DNA of 64,000 nt from G051903925 sp051903925. Its GTDB lineage: Bacteria; Pseudomonadota; Alphaproteobacteria; Zavarziniales; Zavarziniaceae. The translations under genes were made by a program, and so were the position numbers. This document shows, piece by piece, positions 9,239 to 17,574 of this stretch. Position 1 is the stretch's first letter. Every line of letters starts with the position of its first letter. The notes beneath the pieces were generated by a model, which was given only the letters and a program-made list of their open reading frames with translations, did no database searches and was not told the origin of the DNA. Location of the stretch: assembly GCF_051903925.1 (NCBI RefSeq), contig NZ_CP173678.1:1984001-2048000 (forward strand), in the 5' to 3' direction.

Positions 9239-9673
9239 TCAGGCGAAGCCCTTGCCCGCCTTGCGGGGCGCCGTGCGGATCAGGCGCGAGGTGCGCACGG
9301 CCGCCTGCCGGTGGATCACGGCCTGGCGATAGACCGGATCGGTGACCATTTCCAGGAACGCCGCCGCCCGCGGATAGCGCGCGACGAAGGCGGTATCCCA
9401 GGCCTCGTCCGTGGGGCCGATCAGGACAAGCTGCGGCGTTCCCGTCCACAGCACGGTCCCACCCACCCGTTCGAACACCGGGCCGCTTTCGGCCCCATAG
9501 CGGGCATAGGCCTCGGCCCCCGTCAGGTTCAGGCCCGCGCAGGGGTGATCCGCCGGATAGTCCGCACGCGCGCGGAAGGCGACCAGATTGATCATCTCGA
9601 CCGGCTGGTCGCGGTCCATGTCCTTGAAGGCGTTGAACTGGGACCGTTCGGGATCGATGTGGCGGTCGCTCAT
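9239..9673 (-). CDS. DUF1330-like small protein
   Basis: 144 residues from MSDRHIDP, preceded by a GGAGCA ribosome site; an upstream ATG five codons earlier is less well placed. It shows the family pattern of an EMINLVAFR strand, a Y.RYG helix, GG.VLWTG and a YPRAAAFLEMVTDP.Y.....R segment, an alpha-beta ferredoxin-like dimeric barrel. The function of such proteins is not established. The gene is divergent from arsR and separated from it by about 110 bases, but nothing ties it to arsenic. Confidence 0.65.
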   Translation of the reverse strand: MSDRHIDPERSQFNAFKDMDRDQPVEMINLVAFRARADYPADHPCAGLNLTGAEAYARYGAESGPVFERVGGTVLWTGTPQLVLIGPTDEAWDTAFVARYPRAAAFLEMVTDPVYRQAVIHRQAAVRTSRLIRTAPRKAGKGFA

Positions 9674-9759
9674 GGCTGCTCCTGGCACGGATTGCTGACT
9701 ATCGCCCGGACATCTTAGTCCGCCGTCCGACGACGCGCGGAAGGGTCTTGCATTGATTC

Positions 9760-9765
9760 TATAAT
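9760..9765 (+). promoter_or_regulatory. Consensus -10 box of the ars operon
   Basis: A perfect TATAAT about 17 bases before the first arsR ATG (9783), with no convincing -35 at the proper spacing. The flanking AT-rich region has TTCT-N8-AGAA, a possible ArsR dyad. A start of transcription near 9772 would leave a leader of about ten bases and no Shine-Dalgarno site, suggesting near-leaderless translation of arsR. Confidence 0.5.
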
Positions 9766-9782
9766 TCTAGTAATCCAGAAAT

Positions 9783-10136
9783 ATGGAAATGCAGATCGCC
9801 GTCGCCAGCCTTTCAGCCCTCGCCCATGAGGGGCGCCTGTCCGCCTTCCGCCTGCTGGTCGAGGCGGGGCCCGACGGCCTTGCCGCGGGCGAGATCGCGC
9901 GCCGCCTGGACAGCCTGCCCAACACCCTGTCCGCCAACCTGAACGTCCTGGCACAGGCGGGCCTGATCGCCTCCCGCCGGGAGGGACGGTCGATCATCTA
10001 CACGGCGCAATACGCGCAGATGGGGGCGCTGCTGGCGTTCCTGGTGCGCGACTGCTGCCGCGGCAATGCCCAGATCTGTGCCCCCATCGCCGACCTCGCC
10101 GCGCTGTGCTGCGCGCCCGGGGCGGCCCGCTGCTGA
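9783..10136 (+). CDS. arsR: ArsR-family metalloid-responsive repressor
   Basis: 117 residues. A winged HTH runs through residues 1-90 (SLPNTLSANLNVLAQAGLIASRREG is the recognition region), followed by a Cys-rich tail with RDCCRGNAQIC, ALCCAPG and a terminal Cys. Arsenic-responsive ArsR proteins use sets of three cysteines whose position varies; here the candidates lie at the C-terminal dimerisation helix rather than in the DNA-binding helix, as in the divergent C-terminal-site types. It heads arsR-arsI-arsC-acr3. Two ATGs (9783, 9789) are possible and neither has a good ribosome site. Confidence 0.88.
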   Translation: MEMQIAVASLSALAHEGRLSAFRLLVEAGPDGLAAGEIARRLDSLPNTLSANLNVLAQAGLIASRREGRSIIYTAQYAQMGALLAFLVRDCCRGNAQICAPIADLAALCCAPGAARC

Positions 10137-10147
10137 AGGAGACGCCC

Positions 10148-10642
10148 ATGAAACGCCTGCATGTCCATGTCGCGGTCCAGGACCTGGCCCAGAGTGTCCG
10201 GTTCTATTCGACCCTGTTCGCGAGCGAGCCCACTGTCCTGAAGGACGATTATGCCAAGTGGATGCTGGAGGATCCGCGCGTGAACTTCGCGATCTCCAAC
10301 CGTGGCGACGCGCCTGGCATCCAGCACCTGGGCATCCAGGTGGAGACACCGGGCGAACTGGTCGATGTCTATGAGCGGATCGAGGCCTCTGACCGGCCGG
10401 TGTTCGAGGATGCCTCGACCGCATGCTGCTACGCGACCTCGCAGAAGCAGTGGGTCAGCGATCCCCAGGGCGTGGTGTGGGAAACCTTCCTGACCCATGG
10501 CGCCAGCACGTTCTACGGCGACGCGAAGCTGGTGGAGAAGATCAAGGACCTTCCCTGCTGCGCCCCCGCCGCCATGGCGCCGGCCGCAACGGCGGAGGCG
10601 CCGGCCGGCGCTGGATGCTGCGCGCCGCAGGCGGCGGAGTAG
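10148..10642 (+). CDS. arsI: ArsI C-As lyase (ArsI/CadI-type vicinal oxygen chelate dioxygenase)
   Basis: 164 residues. ArsI is a non-heme Fe(II) dioxygenase that breaks the C-As bond of trivalent methyl and aryl arsenicals, releasing As(III). Visible features are the metal ligands H5, H60 and E112 (in VVWETF), and the vicinal thiol pair C93-C94 in STACCYAT that binds the arsenical. The spacing agrees with characterised ArsI enzymes. The Ala-rich tail carries two more CC pairs (PCCAPA, GCCAPQ). The start is 12 bases after the arsR stop with a GGAGA site. Released As(III) would be exported by Acr3 downstream. Confidence 0.9.
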   Translation: MKRLHVHVAVQDLAQSVRFYSTLFASEPTVLKDDYAKWMLEDPRVNFAISNRGDAPGIQHLGIQVETPGELVDVYERIEASDRPVFEDASTACCYATSQKQWVSDPQGVVWETFLTHGASTFYGDAKLVEKIKDLPCCAPAAMAPAATAEAPAGAGCCAPQAAE

Positions 10643-10647
10643 CCGGG

Positions 10648-11172
10648 ATGGCTGGCCAGCCGATCAACGTCCTGTTCCTGTGCACCGGCAACTCGGCGCG
10701 CAGCATCCTGGCGGAGGCGATCGTCAACCATCACGGGCAGGGGCGCATCCGCGGCTACAGCGCGGGCTCGTTCCCCAAGGGACAGGTCAATCCGTTGAGC
10801 CTGCGCCTGCTGGAGCAGTTGCGCATGCCGACCACGGGCCTGCGCTCCAAGAGCTGGGACGAGTTCGCAAGGCCCGGTGCCCCCTCCATGGACTATGTCT
10901 TCACCGTGTGCGACGACGCCGCGGGCGAGGTCTGCCCGATCTGGCCCGGCCAGCCGATCACGGCCCACTGGGGCGTCGCCGACCCGGCTGCGGTAGAGGG
11001 CGCGGAGCCGCAGAAGATGCAGGCCTTCCGCGACGCGTTCCGCCAGCTTGAGCGGCGCATCCTGATCTTCCTGGCACTGAAGCACCGGGAGCTGAGCCGG
11101 AGCGAGGCGACGTCCAAGGTGGTCGAGATCGGCCGCCTGCGCGACGACGCCAGCGACCGCGCCGCGTCATGA
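10648..11172 (+). CDS. arsC: Arsenate reductase, low-molecular-weight phosphatase fold
   Basis: 174 residues. It has the P-loop CTGNSARS (C-X5-R) near residue 12 and a DYVFTVCDDAAGEVCP segment with the additional cysteines typical of this ArsC branch. It reduces arsenate to arsenite using thioredoxin or glutaredoxin/glutathione; which donor cannot be read from the sequence. The ATG lies five bases after the arsI stop. The C-terminal helix is extended and charged. It supplies arsenite to the Acr3 pump encoded next. Confidence 0.88.
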   Translation: MAGQPINVLFLCTGNSARSILAEAIVNHHGQGRIRGYSAGSFPKGQVNPLSLRLLEQLRMPTTGLRSKSWDEFARPGAPSMDYVFTVCDDAAGEVCPIWPGQPITAHWGVADPAAVEGAEPQKMQAFRDAFRQLERRILIFLALKHRELSRSEATSKVVEIGRLRDDASDRAAS

Positions 11173-11216
11173 GGCAGGGCTGGCCGGTGCCGGCGCGGCG
11201 CTGAACGGACCCGCCC

Positions 11217-12251
11217 ATGTCGCTCTTCGAACGCTATCTGACCCTGTGGGTCGGACTTTGCATCGTGGTCGGGATCGCTGCCGGACAGGTCATGCCCGGC
11301 CTGTTCCAGGCGATCGGCGGGGCTACCCTGGCCGAGGTCAACCTGCCGGTGGCGGGGCTGATCTGGCTGATGATCGTGCCCATGCTGCTGAAGATCGACC
11401 CGGCGGCGCTGGCCCAGGTGGGCCGGCACTGGCGCGGCATCGCCACCACGGTTGGCGTCAACTGGCTGGTGAAGCCGTTCTCCATGGCGCTGCTGGCCTG
11501 GCTCTTCATCGCGACCCTGTTCCGGCCCTGGCTGCCCGCGGAGCAGGTCGACAGCTATGTGGCCGGGCTGATCCTGCTGGCCGCGGCACCGTGCACCGCC
11601 ATGGTCTTCGTCTGGTCCAACCTGGTCGATGGCGAGCCGCAGTTCACGCTGTCTCAGGTGGCCCTGAACGATGCCATCATGATCGTCGCCTTTGCCCCCA
11701 TCGTGGGACTGCTGCTGGGCCTGTCGGCGATCAGCGTGCCGTGGGACACGCTGGTCCTGTCCGTGGTGCTCTACATCCTGGTGCCGGTCGCGGTGGCGCA
11801 GGTCTGGCGCGCCGCGCTGCTGCGGCGACCGGGTGGTGCTGGTGCCCTGGCGACGACGCTGCGCCGCCTGGGCCCGCTGTCGCTGGCGGCCCTGCTGCTG
11901 ACCCTGGTGATCCTGTTCGGCCTGCAGGGGGCCGCGATCGTCGAGCAGCCGCTGGTCATCGCACTGCTGGCGGTGCCGATCCTGATCCAGGTCTATGCCA
12001 ATGCGGGACTGGCCTATTGGCTGAACCGACGCCTGGGCGTCGCCTGGTGCGTGGCGGGGCCGTCGGCGCTGATCGGGGCGTCGAACTTCTTCGAACTGGC
12101 GGTGGCGGCGGCCATCGCGCTGTTCGGCTTCCAGTCGGGTGCCGCCCTGGCAACCGTGGTCGGCGTCCTGGTGGAGGTGCCGGTGATGCTGACCGTCGTC
12201 CACATCGTGCGGCGCACCCGGCCCTGGTACGAGCGCCGGGTGCCCGCCTGA
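11217..12251 (+). CDS. acr3: Acr3 arsenite efflux permease
   Basis: 344 residues, about ten transmembrane helices. The APCTAMVFVWSNL motif with C126 in the mid-protein discontinuous helix is the signature of Acr3, as is the later IQVYANAGLAYWLNR region. Acr3 exports As(III) using the proton motive force. It is the last gene of the ars operon, 44 bases after arsC, and converges closely with an SDR gene. No ArsB, ArsA or ArsM is nearby. Confidence 0.92.
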   Translation: MSLFERYLTLWVGLCIVVGIAAGQVMPGLFQAIGGATLAEVNLPVAGLIWLMIVPMLLKIDPAALAQVGRHWRGIATTVGVNWLVKPFSMALLAWLFIATLFRPWLPAEQVDSYVAGLILLAAAPCTAMVFVWSNLVDGEPQFTLSQVALNDAIMIVAFAPIVGLLLGLSAISVPWDTLVLSVVLYILVPVAVAQVWRAALLRRPGGAGALATTLRRLGPLSLAALLLTLVILFGLQGAAIVEQPLVIALLAVPILIQVYANAGLAYWLNRRLGVAWCVAGPSALIGASNFFELAVAAAIALFGFQSGAALATVVGVLVEVPVMLTVVHIVRRTRPWYERRVPA

Positions 12252-12270
12252 CACCTGGGCGGGAGCCGGC

Positions 12271-13128
12271 TCAACGTGTGCCGGTGGACCCCATGTTGAA
12301 GACGGTTCGCCCGCCAGAGATGGCAGTCGGGTCCTGGAACAGGCCCGGCCCGCGCGCCAGCAGGCCGCCGTCGACCAGGACGGTCGAGCCGGTCATGAAG
12401 CGCGACTCGTCGCTGGCCAGGAACAGCGCGGCGTTGGCGATGTCGCTGGGCATGCCGACGTCGGGCCAGGGCTGGCGGCCCTGCATGAAGCCCTGCATGT
12501 CGGTCTGGCTGCGCACGCCGACCAGCGGGGTATAGATGCCGCCGGGCGCGATCGTGTTGACGCGGATGCGGTGCGGCGCCAGTTCCATCGCAGCGTTGCA
12601 GCCAAGATTGACCACCGCCGCCTTGGCCGCGGAATAGGGGGCGGGGCCGGCGCCGCCGCCCATCCCCGCGACCGACGCCGTGTTGATGATGGAGCCGCCC
12701 CAGCCTTGGGCGATCATCACGCGGGCGCCGTGCTTGATCCCCAGGAAGACCGAGCGGGTGAGCTGGGCAAAGGTCCGGTCCCACGCCTCGACCGTCAGCT
12801 CGGTGAGCGGCCCGATGGCACCGCCCACGCCCGCATTGTTGAACACGCAGTCCAGGCGGCCAAAGCTGCGCACCGCCAGATCGATCGCCGCCTGGACCTG
12901 TCCCTCGTCCGAGACGTCGGCCTTCTGGAAGCGGATTGCCGCCGCGCCGCCGGCCTGGCCGGCCAGGCCCAGCGTCTCCTCGGCCGTCTTTTCGTTCAGG
13001 TCGACGATCACGACCTGGGCGCCCTCGGCGATGAAGCGCAGGGCGGCTTCGCGGCCCATGCCGCTGGCCCCGCCGGTGATCACCGCAACCTTGCCCGCCA
13101 GCCGGCCGGCGGCCATCGCGTTCCCCAT
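12271..13128 (-). CDS. Short-chain dehydrogenase/reductase
   Basis: 285 residues. It shows the Rossmann motif TGGASGMG near the N-terminus, the NNAG motif, and the active site with Ser in NTASVAG and YSAAK. PG.IYTP and the MTGSTVLVDGG ending are classical SDR features. A GGAGGA ribosome site precedes the ATG. It is divergent from the keto acid cleavage enzyme gene, and shared regulation is possible. The substrate is unknown. Confidence 0.88.
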   Translation of the reverse strand: MGNAMAAGRLAGKVAVITGGASGMGREAALRFIAEGAQVVIVDLNEKTAEETLGLAGQAGGAAAIRFQKADVSDEGQVQAAIDLAVRSFGRLDCVFNNAGVGGAIGPLTELTVEAWDRTFAQLTRSVFLGIKHGARVMIAQGWGGSIINTASVAGMGGGAGPAPYSAAKAAVVNLGCNAAMELAPHRIRVNTIAPGGIYTPLVGVRSQTDMQGFMQGRQPWPDVGMPSDIANAALFLASDESRFMTGSTVLVDGGLLARGPGLFQDPTAISGGRTVFNMGSTGTR

Positions 13129-13245
13129 GTCGTCCTCCCGTTGCCCGTTGTTTTCTAAGCGCTGTTATAGTCGCGCGCGCGCCCGCCGCATACCAGGGCG
13201 CAGCGGCTTCCGGCCGTGAGACAGGGCACAGGGAAACGAGGGGAC

Positions 13246-14160
13246 ATGACGACGCGCGAACAACCCGCGATCATCGAGGCAGCCATCAACGGGGCGACCT
13301 CCAGGCGGCGCAATCCCCATGTGCCGCTCCTGCCCGAAGAAGTGGCGGCCGATGCCCTTGCCTGCCTGAACGCGGGTGCGGCCATCATCCACAATCATGT
13401 CGAAACTTATGACCTGGGCGGGGCGGCCGCGGCCGCGCGCTACCGTGATGGCTGGCGCCCGGTCCTGGCGGCGCAGCCGGATGCGATCCTGTGCCCGACC
13501 ATCGCCGGCGGGACAACGCCCGAGGAGCGCTGGGGTCACTTCCGGCTGCTGGCGGGGCAGGGTGGTGCCACGATGGCGGTGTGCGATCCGGGGTCCGTCA
13601 ACCTGGCCGCCGTCGGGCCGGACGGCCTGCCGGGCAAGCCGTCGCTGGTCTATGCCAATGCCTTCGAGGATATCGGCGCCCTGATGCGCCTGTTGGGCGA
13701 GGCGCGGCTGGGCCCGTCCATCGCGATCTACGAACCCGGCTTCCTGCGCGCCACGCTGGCCTGGGCCAGGGCCGGCCAGCTGCCGGCGGGCACGCTGGTG
13801 AAGCTCTATTTCGGGGGCGACTACAGTCCGGTCGACGGCCGCCGGGGCAATGTCACCTTCGGTCTGCCGCCCACGGCCAAGGCCCTGGACGCCTACCTGG
13901 AAATGCTGGAGGGCAGCGGCCTGCCCTGGGCGGTCGCGGTCTTCGGCGGCGACGTGGTCGAGACGGGCCTGGCCCGGCTGGCCCTGGAGCGCGGCGGCCA
14001 TGTCCGCGTCGGGCTGGAGGATCACGCGGGCGCGGACAAGCCGTCGAACCGTGCGCTGGTGGAACAGGTGGCGGCGCTCTGCCGCGAGGTGGGCCGGCCA
14101 CCGGCCAGCTGCGCCCAGGCGGCGGAGATCATGGCCCTGCCCCTGCGCGCCACGGCCTGA
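13246..14160 (+). CDS. 3-keto-5-aminohexanoate cleavage family enzyme (BKACE, DUF849)
   Basis: 304 residues from ATG 13246. TIM-barrel family that condenses a beta-keto acid with acetyl-CoA to give acetoacetate and a new CoA ester. Visible are the metal-binding HNHVE, the N-terminal strand IIEAAINGA and the C-terminal GLEDHAGADKPSNRALVEQV region. The family covers many substrates (lysine fermentation, carnitine, others), so the substrate is left open. No lysine-fermentation genes are adjacent. It is divergent from an SDR gene. Confidence 0.85.
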   Translation: MTTREQPAIIEAAINGATSRRRNPHVPLLPEEVAADALACLNAGAAIIHNHVETYDLGGAAAAARYRDGWRPVLAAQPDAILCPTIAGGTTPEERWGHFRLLAGQGGATMAVCDPGSVNLAAVGPDGLPGKPSLVYANAFEDIGALMRLLGEARLGPSIAIYEPGFLRATLAWARAGQLPAGTLVKLYFGGDYSPVDGRRGNVTFGLPPTAKALDAYLEMLEGSGLPWAVAVFGGDVVETGLARLALERGGHVRVGLEDHAGADKPSNRALVEQVAALCREVGRPPASCAQAAEIMALPLRATA

Positions 14161-14167
14161 CCGGGCG

Positions 14168-14198
14168 CCCTCCCCCCTTCCTGGGGAACGGGGGAGGG
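14168..14198. terminator. Hairpin between convergent genes
   Basis: CCCTCCCCC at 14168-14176 pairs with GGGGGAGGG at 14190-14198 across a 13-base loop, lying between the stops of the BKACE and helicase genes. There is no U-run, so it may be a processing or weak bidirectional terminator. Confidence 0.45.
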
Positions 14199-14214
14199 GC
14201 CTGAGGTCAGCGGT

Positions 14215-15756
14215 CTAGCGGCGGCCGCCGCCCTGGTTGCGCTGGCCGGGGTTGGACAGGAAGCGGGGCAGGCCGGTCTGCTCGTCCATGCCGCCACCCT
14301 GGCGGCTGGGCCGGCCCTGGCCGCCACGCGGCGCCTGGCCCTGGCCGCCGGGACCACCCTTGCCCTGGCCGGCATGGGCCGGACGGCCGTGCTCCTGCGG
14401 ACGGCCATGGGCATGGCCCTGGGCCGTTCCCGTCTCGGCCCGGGCGCGCGGGTTCTGCTGCGGCCGGCCATGCTGGGCGGGGGCGGACTGCGGCCGCTGC
14501 TGCTGGCCGCGCGGCTGCTGCTGCGGCCGGCCACCCTGGTTGTGGCCGTGGCTCTGGCCCTGGTTCGGGCGGCCGCGCTGCTGCATGATCGGCGCGTCGG
14601 GCGGCGCGCTGGCCGCGGCGCTCGCCAGGTCGGCGGGCAGCGGCAGGACCGGGATGGCCTGCCGGGTCAGGCGCTCGATATCCCGCAGATAGGCCCGTTC
14701 CTCGTGATTGCAGAACGAGATGGCGATGCCGGCAGCGCCGGCGCGCGCGGTGCGGCCGATGCGGTGGACATAGCTTTCGGGCACGTTCGGCAGGTCGTAG
14801 TTCACGACGTGGCTGACCTCGTCCACATGGATGCCGCGCGCCGCGATGTCGGTCGCGACCAGGACGCGCATGTTGCCCGCCTTGAAGCCCGCCAGGGCCC
14901 GCTCGCGCTGGGGCTGGGACTTGTTGCCATGGATGGCGGCCGCCGGCTCGCCCACCTGCTCCAGCTGGCGGACGACCTTGTCGGCGCCGTGCTTGGTGCG
15001 GGTGAAGACCAGGACCTTCTCCATCGCGGGGTCCAGCAGGATCTGCCGCAGCAGGGCCGGCTTGACCGAGGTGGGGACGTGGATCACCGACTGCTCCACC
15101 CGCTCGGCCGTGGTGGCGACGGGGCGCACCGCAACCTGGACGGGGTTCTGCAGCATCGACTCGGCCAGGGCCTGGATCTGCCGCGGCATGGTCGCGGAGA
15201 AGAACAGCGTCTGCCGCTCCTTCGGGATCATCGAGATGATGCGGCGCAAGGGGTGGATGAAGCCCAGGTCCATCATCTGGTCCGCTTCGTCCAGGACCAG
15301 GATCTCGATCCGCTCGATCGACAGGGCGCGCTGGTCGATCAGGTCAAGCAGGCGGCCGGGCGTGGCCACGATGATGTCCAGCCCGCGCTGGCACATCTGG
15401 ACCTGGCGCCCCATGGAGACGCCGCCGAAGATCACGCCGGTGCGCAGGTCCAGGCGCTCGCCATAGGCGCGGAAATTCTCCTCGATCTGGCTGCACAGTT
15501 CGCGCGTGGGCGCCAGGATCAGGGCGCGGCAGCCGCGCGACTGGCGCCGCGCCGGGCGGGCGGCCAGCTGGTGCAGGATGGGCAGCGCAAAGGCCGCGGT
15601 CTTGCCCGTGCCGGTCTGGGCGATGCCGCACAGGTCGCGGCCTTCAAGGATGACGGGGATGGACTGCGCCTGGATCGGCGTCGGGCTCTGGTAGCCCTTG
15701 GCGGAAACGGCGTCGAGGATCAGGGAATTCAGGCCAAATTCGGAAAAGCTGGACAA
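14215..15756 (-). CDS. rhlE: DEAD-box RNA helicase, RhlE type
   Basis: 513 residues from a TTG giving an LSSFSEFGLNSLILDAV opening, the usual RhlE start; an ATG at 15969 would add about 70 non-conserved residues. Helicase motifs appear in order: PTPIQ (Q motif), AQTGTGKTAAF (I), PTRELCSQIEE (Ia), VATPGRLLDL, VLDEADQMMDLGF (II), SATM (III), VFTRTK, LVATDIAARGIHVDEV, YVHRIGRTARAG (VI). The last 130 or so residues are Gln/Gly/Arg/Pro-rich low complexity, an RNA-binding RGG-like tail. It likely unwinds rRNA or mRNA structure in ribosome assembly or cold response. Confidence 0.88.
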   Translation of the reverse strand: MSSFSEFGLNSLILDAVSAKGYQSPTPIQAQSIPVILEGRDLCGIAQTGTGKTAAFALPILHQLAARPARRQSRGCRALILAPTRELCSQIEENFRAYGERLDLRTGVIFGGVSMGRQVQMCQRGLDIIVATPGRLLDLIDQRALSIERIEILVLDEADQMMDLGFIHPLRRIISMIPKERQTLFFSATMPRQIQALAESMLQNPVQVAVRPVATTAERVEQSVIHVPTSVKPALLRQILLDPAMEKVLVFTRTKHGADKVVRQLEQVGEPAAAIHGNKSQPQRERALAGFKAGNMRVLVATDIAARGIHVDEVSHVVNYDLPNVPESYVHRIGRTARAGAAGIAISFCNHEERAYLRDIERLTRQAIPVLPLPADLASAAASAPPDAPIMQQRGRPNQGQSHGHNQGGRPQQQPRGQQQRPQSAPAQHGRPQQNPRARAETGTAQGHAHGRPQEHGRPAHAGQGKGGPGGQGQAPRGGQGRPSRQGGGMDEQTGLPRFLSNPGQRNQGGGRR

Positions 15757-16100
15757 GCCAAGTCTTTCAACAAGCCGGCCGGGCGCGCGACCGCATGCCA
15801 CGGCGCGACCCAAACCCGTCCGGGGTCTGGAGACGACCCGCGTGATGGGGTGTCCGGGAATGCAAGCGATTGAGGATCTGGCCGGGCGCAGGACCTGGGG
15901 GCCTTGCCGCCCCGACTCCCGCGCACTGTCACGCAGCCGATCAGAATGCCGGATTGCTGGCCCGGGCACCGTCGCTGCAGCGCAAACTAGGGATGGGCGG
16001 CGCCATAGTCAATCGGCGCGGCCGCAGGGCAGCCGCGCGCCACCGCCCTGTGGCGCCATCGCCACTGGCCTGCTGCTCTTGTCCGGGATCCGGCGCGGCG
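15757..16100 (-). other. Long leader/intergenic region upstream of the helicase gene
   Basis: 344 bases without a supported gene between the AGCS stop (16101) and the preferred helicase start. It must hold the helicase promoter and a leader, and could also terminate the AGCS transcript. I see no confident -35/-10 pair. Long structured leaders are common for DEAD-box genes elsewhere; here that is only a possibility. Confidence 0.4.
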
Positions 16101-17519
16101 CTAGCGCCGCGACCAGATGTCCGCGTCGATCCGGCCGCGCAGTTCGGGGAACGCCTCGGCCAGGAAGACGGGCTGCCGGCCGCTGCGCCGCTGCGCGAAG
16201 TAATCGTCCGTCAGCTTGGCCACCGTGCCCGACAGCAGGACGATCGCCACCAGGTTGATCGTCGCCATCAGGCCCATGGACGCGTCTGCCGCGTCGAACA
16301 CGGTCGCGACGCTTTCATAGGCGCCCCACACGACCATCAGGACCACCAGGCCGCGCAGGATCATCAGCGGCCCACGGCCGCCCAGGCCCAGGAACGTCAT
16401 CGCATTCTCGGCATAGGAGTAGTTGCCGATCACCGACGTGAAGGCGAAGAAGAAGATCGCGACCGCGATGAAATAGGGCCCTGCCCAGCCGATATGGGCC
16501 GACATGGCGACCTGGGTCAGCTGCGTGCCGGTGACGCCCGAGTCGGGCGCCAGGGTGCCCGACAACAGGATCATGATCGCTGTCGCCGTGCAGATCAGCA
16601 GCGTATCGATGAACACGCCCAGCGCCTGGACGAAGCCCTGTGACGAGGGATGGTGCGGGTCGGGCGTGGCCACGGCGGCGATGTTGGGGGCCGAGCCCAT
16701 GCCCGCCTCGTTCGAGAACAGGCCGCGCTTGACCCCGTTCAGCATGGCTGCGGCCAGGCCCCCGGTGAAGCCGGCGGCTGCTTCCTCCAGCCCGAAGGCG
16801 CTGGACAGGATCAGCATGATGATCGCCGGAACCTGGCCGATATTGACGATCACGACATAGAGCGCCATCAGCAGGTAGGCGACCGCCATGAAGGGGACGA
16901 TGATCTCCGCCACGCGGGCGATCTGGCGGATGCCGCCAAAGATCACGATGCCGGCCAGCGCCGCCACGGCGATCCCGGTCCACAGCTTCGGCACGCCGAA
17001 GGCCCCCTGGACCGCGTCGGCGATCGAGTTGGACTGCACCGCGTTGAAGACCAGGCCAAAGGCCAGGATCAGGCAGACCGAAAAGACCCCGCCCAGCCAG
17101 GGCAGGCCCAGGCCACGCGCGATGTAGAAGGCCGGCCCGCCGCGATACTGCCCCTCGTCGTTGCGGGTCTTGTAGAGCTGGGCCAGCGTGCTTTCGGCAT
17201 AGGCTGTCGCCATGCCGACCAGGGCGACCACCCACATCCAGAAGATCGCCCCCGGCCCGCCCAGGTACAGCGCGACGGCCACGCCCGCCAGGTTGCCGGT
17301 GCCGACGCGGGAGGCAAGGCTGGTGCACAGCGCCTGGAACGGCGTGATGCCAGAGCGGTCGTTGGTGTTGGAGCGGGTGACGGCGCGGAACATCTCCGGG
17401 AAATGCACGATCTGCACGAACTTCAGGCGCAGCGTGAAGAAGATCCCGACCGCGATCAGGCCATAGATGAGGACATAGCCCCAGAAGATGGTGTTCAGGA
17501 AACCGATCACCGTGTCCAT
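16101..17519 (-). CDS. Alanine/glycine:cation symporter (AGCS family)
   Basis: 472 residues from MDTVIGFLNTIFWGYVLIYG, after a G-rich ribosome site. Roughly eleven membrane helices. Family signatures are LASRVGTGNLAGVAVAL, GGPGAIFWMW and FSNEAGMGSAPNIAA, the cation and substrate site regions. Such proteins import alanine or glycine with sodium or protons across the inner membrane. The C-terminal tail is cytoplasmic and charged. It stands alone behind a methyltransferase gene in the same direction, 55 bases apart. Confidence 0.9.
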   Translation of the reverse strand: MDTVIGFLNTIFWGYVLIYGLIAVGIFFTLRLKFVQIVHFPEMFRAVTRSNTNDRSGITPFQALCTSLASRVGTGNLAGVAVALYLGGPGAIFWMWVVALVGMATAYAESTLAQLYKTRNDEGQYRGGPAFYIARGLGLPWLGGVFSVCLILAFGLVFNAVQSNSIADAVQGAFGVPKLWTGIAVAALAGIVIFGGIRQIARVAEIIVPFMAVAYLLMALYVVIVNIGQVPAIIMLILSSAFGLEEAAAGFTGGLAAAMLNGVKRGLFSNEAGMGSAPNIAAVATPDPHHPSSQGFVQALGVFIDTLLICTATAIMILLSGTLAPDSGVTGTQLTQVAMSAHIGWAGPYFIAVAIFFFAFTSVIGNYSYAENAMTFLGLGGRGPLMILRGLVVLMVVWGAYESVATVFDAADASMGLMATINLVAIVLLSGTVAKLTDDYFAQRRSGRQPVFLAEAFPELRGRIDADIWSRR

Positions 17520-17574
17520 CGCCGCCCCCCAGCGCCTGCGTTTCGTGACGGTCGCCAGGATGGGCCAGCCTGCG

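Noticed and set aside
14374..15873. Long open frame antisense to the helicase gene
   Set aside because: All helicase motifs are on the minus strand. The plus-strand frame is a compositional shadow.
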